A program made the translations under genes and the position numbers. 9,446 nt of DNA from Pseudomonadota bacterium (GTDB taxonomy: Bacteria > Pseudomonadota > Alphaproteobacteria > Rhizobiales > Devosiaceae), in the NCBI GenBank assembly GCA_023390785.1, contig JAEWCE010000292.1:1-9446 (forward strand), written 5' to 3'. The first letter of the stretch is position 1. Each line of letters starts with the position of its first letter. Shown in pieces: positions 5,734 through 9,446 of this stretch. The notes under the pieces are model-generated. The model saw nothing but the letters and a program-made list of their open reading frames with translations. It was not told the origin of the DNA and did no database searches.

Positions 5734-6198
5734 ATGACCACCACCGCTTCGGATGGCGATCCCGGACCCGCCCTGCAACTGGGTCGGCTCGACGGCTTGC
5801 TGGGATTTCACCTGCGCATGGCCAGCGCCGCCGTAGCGCGCGACTTCGCCGACGCGATGCAGGGCCTCGACCTGACGCAGAAACAATACGCCGTGCTGGA
5901 GCTGATTGAGGCAAACACCGGGGTCTCGCAGGTCGACCTCGCGGCTATCCTCGGCACCGACCGCGCCACGATGATGGCGATCGTCGACCGCCTCGATGCT
6001 CGCAGCCTTCTGGCCCGCCGCCGCTCGGCCAGCGACGGCCGCCGCCAGGTGTTACAACTGACCACTGCGGGTGCGCGCCTCCTCGCCGACGCACGGCAGC
6101 GCGTCGCCGCGCACGAGGGGCGCTTCACGGCAGCCCTCGGCAACCACGGCGCGAGGCTAATCGCCTTGCTGCGCGAAATCTACGGCGCGCCCCCCTGA
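5734..6198 (+). CDS. MarR-family regulator of the hydroxycinnamate operon
   Basis: This is a 154-residue MarR-type repressor, normal in length. The winged helix-turn-helix spans about residues 45-110: LTQKQYAVLELIE, recognition helix VSQVDLAAILGTDRATMMAIVDRLDAR, and the classic wing DGRRQ near 101-105 followed by LTTAG. The ATG at 5734 is supported by GAGGAG ending 9 bases upstream; an open frame reaching back to 5641 would cover the operator and the fcs start. The gene is divergent from fcs-ech, the arrangement of CouR (Rhodopseudomonas), HcaR and FerR, MarR repressors of p-coumarate and ferulate genes that respond to the CoA thioester. The same role is inferred here. Its last 19 bases overlap the end of the convergent LacI-type gene. 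Confidence 0.86.
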   Translation: MTTTASDGDPGPALQLGRLDGLLGFHLRMASAAVARDFADAMQGLDLTQKQYAVLELIEANTGVSQVDLAAILGTDRATMMAIVDRLDARSLLARRRSASDGRRQVLQLTTAGARLLADARQRVAAHEGRFTAALGNHGARLIALLREIYGAPP

Positions 6199-7220
6199 CG
6201 CTTCGCCGTCGAGCTCGCCCGCGCCACGAGGCGCGGTGTCACTACGAAATGCTCCGGCGTTTCGCGTCCCTTGATCCGCTCGATCAACAGCCGCGCCGCC
6301 TGCAGCCCCAGCACCTGCCCGGATTGATCGATCGAGGTCAATGCGTTCTGCGCCAGGTCGCAATAGCCGGTGTTGTCATACCCCACCACGGCGAGATCGC
6401 CGGGCACGTTGAGCCCCATGTCGCGTGCCACGCTCAGCACTTCGAGGGCAATGAAGTCGGTCCAGCAGAAGATCGCCTCCGGCCGGGGCCGTCCTTCCAG
6501 CAGGCGCCGAGCCGTCACCTGTACCTCGCGCGATGTCTGCTCGGCCGAGGCCACCCTGACGAATCGTTTGAGCCCCGCCTCCTCCATCGCCCGGCGGTAA
6601 CCCAGTTCGCGCTGCGCGGTCACAGCGCTGCTGTCGACCGGTCGGATGGCGAGGCTGAGCATGGCGATATTTCGGTACCCCTGCTCGGCCAGGTGCTGCA
6701 CCACCAGCCTCGCCCCCAGGGCGTCATCGTCATTGACCGTGTCGTAGACTTCGGAACGCGCGTGCTGCGCGATGACCGTTATCGGGATGCGCGTGGCGTA
6801 GGCTTCGATGGCATCCTGGGAGATACGCGGCCCGATGATCAGGATGCCGTCCATCTGCCGGTCCATCATCGCTTCGATCAGCGCATGCTCCTGCATCGGC
6901 TCCGAATTGCCGGCGCCGAGAAGCGCCTGGTACTGGGTCCGCTCCAGCGCAGTGTTCACGCCCGCAAGGATGTCGGTGAAGAACGGGTTGTGGATGTCGG
7001 GCATGATTAGGCCCAGCGTATAGGTCTGCCCGCGCATGCCCCGCGCCGCGGCATGCGGCCGGTAACCCAGCTTTTCCATTGAAGAGCGAACACGCGCGCG
7101 CAGCGCCTCGCTGACCCCGTAAGCATCGCGCAGCACTTTCGACACCGCAGCGACCGAGACTCCCGCGTCCTCGGCGACGGTACGGATGGTCACCCGCTCA
7201 CTTTTCTTTCGTGGTGCCAA
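6180..7220 (-). CDS. LacI-family transcriptional regulator, probably of rhamnoside utilisation
   Basis: This is a 346-residue LacI/GalR-type regulator. The N-terminal helix-turn-helix is at about residues 12-31 (IRTVAEDAGVSVAAVSKVLR), followed by the hinge region (LGYRPHAAARGMRG). A periplasmic-binding-protein-like sugar domain comes next, starting TLGLIMPDIHNPFFTDILAGV and later containing DLAVVGYDNTGYCDLAQNALTSIDQ. I chose TTG at 7220: GGAGG lies exactly 5 bases upstream, and the predicted start (M/L)APRKKSERVTIR is typical. No ATG lies closer than the non-homologous upstream extension, which crosses the intergenic region and the rhamnosidase start. It is divergent from the GH78 gene and so probably controls it, with a sugar such as rhamnose or a rhamnoside as effector (inferred). 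Its stop lies inside the marR coding end. Confidence 0.87.
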   Translation of the reverse strand: MAPRKKSERVTIRTVAEDAGVSVAAVSKVLRDAYGVSEALRARVRSSMEKLGYRPHAAARGMRGQTYTLGLIMPDIHNPFFTDILAGVNTALERTQYQALLGAGNSEPMQEHALIEAMMDRQMDGILIIGPRISQDAIEAYATRIPITVIAQHARSEVYDTVNDDDALGARLVVQHLAEQGYRNIAMLSLAIRPVDSSAVTAQRELGYRRAMEEAGLKRFVRVASAEQTSREVQVTARRLLEGRPRPEAIFCWTDFIALEVLSVARDMGLNVPGDLAVVGYDNTGYCDLAQNALTSIDQSGQVLGLQAARLLIERIKGRETPEHFVVTPRLVARASSTAKRQGGAP

Positions 7221-7276
7221 TCGCGCCTCCCCGCGCTCAGGTAGCAGCCCGCCGATGTTCTCGACACCCCTTGACG

Positions 7277-7284
7277 GAACGTTC
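7277..7284. promoter_or_regulatory. GAACGTTC palindrome, candidate LacI-family operator core
   Basis: This is a perfect 8-bp palindrome with the central CG and flanking AA/TT that LacI-family operators favour (core AACGTT). It lies in the 148-bp divergent region and starts right after a TTGACG hexamer (7271-7276) that could serve as a -35 towards the rhamnosidase. The best spaced -10 for it (AACGAT, 7294-7299, 17-base gap) is weak. A repressor here would block that promoter. Symmetry is seen; function is inferred. Confidence 0.45.
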
Positions 7285-7289
7285 GCTGT

Positions 7290-7317
7290 GTAGAACGATG
7301 CACGTAGAACGATACAC
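7290..7317. repeat. 14-bp tandem direct repeat in the lacI/GH78 divergent region
   Basis: GTAGAACGATGCAC (7290-7303) is followed immediately by GTAGAACGATACAC (7304-7317), differing at one base. Each unit contains GAACGA. The same hexamer returns in inverted orientation as TCGTTC at 7327-7332, and GAACG also forms the left half of the palindrome at 7277-7284. Four related elements within 56 bases between a LacI-type regulator and its likely target suggest repeated binding sites for that regulator or a second one. Confidence 0.6.
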
Positions 7318-7368
7318 AAACGCCTGTCGTTCGGGAATGCGCCGATCCCGGCCTTGGAGACTTCTGCG

Positions 7369-9446
7369 ATGAACGAACTTGCGCCCGTCCGGGCGAGCGC
7401 CCCTTCACGTCTGGAGTCGGCATGGACCGCCAGGATGGTGCGCCCCACGGCCGACGCGGGCGTCGGACATCCGGCGAGCTTCCTGCGCAAGGAATTCGAC
7501 CTCGACGTACCGCTGTCGGCCAGCGCCACGCTGCGCATCACCGCGCTCGGCCTCTACCGCGCCTTCATCAATGGCCGGCGCGTCGGCAACGACCTGCTGA
7601 CGCCGGGCTGGACCACCTATGACCGGCGGCTCGCCTACCAGACCTACGACGTCGCCGACCTGCTGCGCCCCGGCCGCAACGTCATCGACATCTGGCTCGC
7701 CGACGGCTGGTACCGCTCGCAGATGATGTGGAAGCAGAACCCGATCTACAATACCTGGGGCAACGACATCGCCGCTCTCGCCGAGCTGCGCGACGACGCC
7801 GGCAAGCTGCTGGTCGGCACCGACACGAGCTGGAGCAGCGGCACGCTACCGGTCCGCAAGTCCGGCATCTATTTCGGCGAGATCTACGACGCCCGCCAGC
7901 CCCTCGAGGCCAGCGCGCTGAGCCAGGCCCTCGACTTCGACACCTCGATTCTCGTGCCGCATGAAACCGCGCCGGTGCGCGAGTTGGCTCCCCTCGCGCC
8001 GCAACTCACCTGGCACGATGCCGAGGGCCGCACCATCCACGATTTCGGCCAGAACGCCGCGGGCTACGTCGCCTTCGCGGTCAAGGGCGAGCCCGGCGCC
8101 AGGGTCATCATCGAGCATTCCGAGATCGTCGACCGCGACAACAATTTCGACAATCGCAACTACCGCACCGCCGAGGCGCGGATCGAGTACACCCTCAAGG
8201 GCGGCGACGAGGAACACTACCGGCCGGTCTTCACCTTTCAGGGCTTCCGCTATGCCCGCATCACCATCGATGGGACGGCTGAGATCACTCACATCGAGGC
8301 GGTGCCGATCAGCTCGGTGCACGTCCCCACCGCAGCGTTCTCTTCCGGCCACAAGCTCGTCGACCGGCTGGTGCAGAACACGCTGTGGTCCCAGCGCTCC
8401 AATTTCATCGAAGTGCCCACCGACTGTCCGCAGCGCGACGAACGGCTGGGCTGGACCGGCGATGCCCAGGTGTTCGCCTCCACCGCCTGCTACCTGCACA
8501 ATTCGGAATCGTTCCTGCGCAAATACCTGCGCGACGTGATGGCGGACCAGCGCGACAACGGCGCGATACCCCACGTTGCCCCTGACCCCACGCGGCAGCA
8601 ACCGGAGCAGTATCCGGGCTTCTACGGCTCGACCGGTTGGGGCGACGCCATCACCGTCATCCCATGGACGCTCTACCTCCATTACGGCGACAGCGGCGTG
8701 CTGCGCGAGACGCTGCCTGCGATGATCAAATGGGTGGATTTCATCTACTCGATCAGCAACGGCCCGATCGTCCGGCCGCCCCGTGAGCGCGGCGGCCGCG
8801 GCGCCACCTTCGGTGACTGGCTACAGCCGAAGGGCCCCAGCGAAAAACCGCTGCCCACCATCGGCGACGATGCCGCCGCGACCATCTACCTCTACATCTC
8901 TTCCATGCTCACCGCGAAGGCCGCAGCCATCATCGGCGACGCCGCCACAGCGGATCGCATGGACAAGCGGGCGACAGAGGTGAAGGCAGCGTTTGCGCAC
9001 GAATTCATCACCCCCGCCGGCCGCATCGGCTACGACGACCAGACCTCGTATGCCCTGGCCATCGTCTACGACCTCATTCCTCCCAACCTGCTGCCCGCAG
9101 CGAAGGAGTACTTCAAGGCCACCATTGCGCGGTCCGAAGGTCGCATCGGGACGGGATTCATCGGGACGCCCGCACTACTTCCGGCATTGCTGAAGATCGG
9201 TGAGCCGGCCTTGGCTGCGGCCGTCTTCCTGCAGGAGGAGGTGCCGGGCTGGCTGTACCAGGTCAAGAACGGCGCCACGACCATCTGGGAACGCTGGGAT
9301 GCCATCCAGGCCGACGGCACCATCTTTGCCCCCGACATGAACTCGTACAATCACTACGCCTATGGCGCCGTCTGCCAGTGGCTGTTCGAGTCGGTCGCGG
9401 GCTTCCGCCCGGACGAAACCGAACCAGGCTTCCGCCACATAATCTT
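7369..9446 (+). CDS. GH78 alpha-L-rhamnosidase (3' end outside window)
   Basis: This glycoside hydrolase removes terminal alpha-L-rhamnose from plant glycosides or pectin fragments by an inverting mechanism. The frame is open from the ATG at 7369 (GGAG 9 bases upstream) to the right edge, 692 codons. The N-terminal beta-sandwich (about 20-200) contains YRAFINGRRVG, LADGWYR (about 111-117) and GIYFGEIYDAR. Next comes the concanavalin-like domain with DFGQNAAGYV (from 225). The (alpha/alpha)6 barrel follows, with the hallmark DCPQRDERLGWTGDAQ (352-367), in which Glu358 is the expected general acid. TTIWERWD contains Glu641, the expected general base. Only the C-terminal sandwich should be missing. 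There is no signal peptide, so it acts in the cytoplasm on imported rhamnosides. The divergent LacI-type gene is the probable regulator. Confidence 0.93.
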   Translation, partial: MNELAPVRASAPSRLESAWTARMVRPTADAGVGHPASFLRKEFDLDVPLSASATLRITALGLYRAFINGRRVGNDLLTPGWTTYDRRLAYQTYDVADLLRPGRNVIDIWLADGWYRSQMMWKQNPIYNTWGNDIAALAELRDDAGKLLVGTDTSWSSGTLPVRKSGIYFGEIYDARQPLEASALSQALDFDTSILVPHETAPVRELAPLAPQLTWHDAEGRTIHDFGQNAAGYVAFAVKGEPGARVIIEHSEIVDRDNNFDNRNYRTAEARIEYTLKGGDEEHYRPVFTFQGFRYARITIDGTAEITHIEAVPISSVHVPTAAFSSGHKLVDRLVQNTLWSQRSNFIEVPTDCPQRDERLGWTGDAQVFASTACYLHNSESFLRKYLRDVMADQRDNGAIPHVAPDPTRQQPEQYPGFYGSTGWGDAITVIPWTLYLHYGDSGVLRETLPAMIKWVDFIYSISNGPIVRPPRERGGRGATFGDWLQPKGPSEKPLPTIGDDAAATIYLYISSMLTAKAAAIIGDAATADRMDKRATEVKAAFAHEFITPAGRIGYDDQTSYALAIVYDLIPPNLLPAAKEYFKATIARSEGRIGTGFIGTPALLPALLKIGEPALAAAVFLQEEVPGWLYQVKNGATTIWERWDAIQADGTIFAPDMNSYNHYAYGAVCQWLFESVAGFRPDETEPGFRHII

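Noticed and set aside
7221..7541. Extension of the LacI-type frame upstream to an ATG at 7541
   Set aside because: The extra 107 residues have no LacI similarity, cross the divergent regulatory region and lie antisense to the rhamnosidase; TTG 7220 with GGAGG gives a standard LacI length.
7846..8682. A 278-residue open frame on the minus strand
   Set aside because: It is antisense to the GH78 catalytic domain, which shows the conserved DCPQRDER motif in the plus frame; no ribosome-binding site or domain supports it.
1..9446. Mobile element, CRISPR, tRNA or defence system
   Set aside because: I saw no transposase or integrase motif, no regularly spaced repeat array, no tRNA-like cloverleaf and no defence gene; the only tandem repeat is the two-unit regulatory repeat at 7290-7317.

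Overview
The window reads as high-GC alphaproteobacterial chromosome, most likely Hyphomicrobiales (rhizobial order). This rests on the G/C-rich third positions, the branched-chain-type ABC transporter, and a PcaQ-type LysR regulator with a rhizobial-style PcaQ box. The genus cannot be fixed from sequence alone. There are eight protein genes, two of them cut by the window edges. I see no tRNA, rRNA, CRISPR array, insertion sequence or phage gene, and no gene-free stretch over 300 bases.

Region 1 (1-2315, minus strand) is an ABC importer operon of the HAAT/Liv type, in the order substrate-binding protein (Tat signal), LivG-type ATPase, LivF-type ATPase (cut by the left edge). The permeases must lie outside the window. 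A PcaQ-like LysR gene (2424-3344, plus) is divergent from it. The intergenic region holds a dyad ATAACC-GAGG-GGTTAT, which matches the PcaQ motif I recall from Sinorhizobium, so the importer is probably for an aromatic acid such as protocatechuate rather than for amino acids.

Region 2 (3352-6198) is a hydroxycinnamate (ferulate / p-coumarate) degradation module. A feruloyl-CoA-synthetase-like ligase gene and a hydroxycinnamoyl-CoA hydratase-lyase gene overlap by 4 bp on the minus strand. A MarR regulator is divergent from them, with a strong palindrome (TTTGTA-N9-TACAAA) between. Ligase and hydratase-lyase together convert ferulate or p-coumarate to vanillin or 4-hydroxybenzaldehyde plus acetyl-CoA. 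Later oxidation and demethylation would give protocatechuate, the inducer class of PcaQ. Regions 1 and 2 therefore look like one plant-aromatic uptake and catabolism island with two regulators.

Region 3 (6180-9446) is a sugar locus: a LacI-family regulator (minus) divergent from a cytoplasmic GH78 alpha-L-rhamnosidase (plus, cut by the right edge). The intergenic region between them carries a GAACGTTC palindrome and a 14-bp tandem repeat. The lacI-type gene converges on and overlaps the end of the marR gene. All three regions fit life on plant-derived aromatics and rhamnosides.
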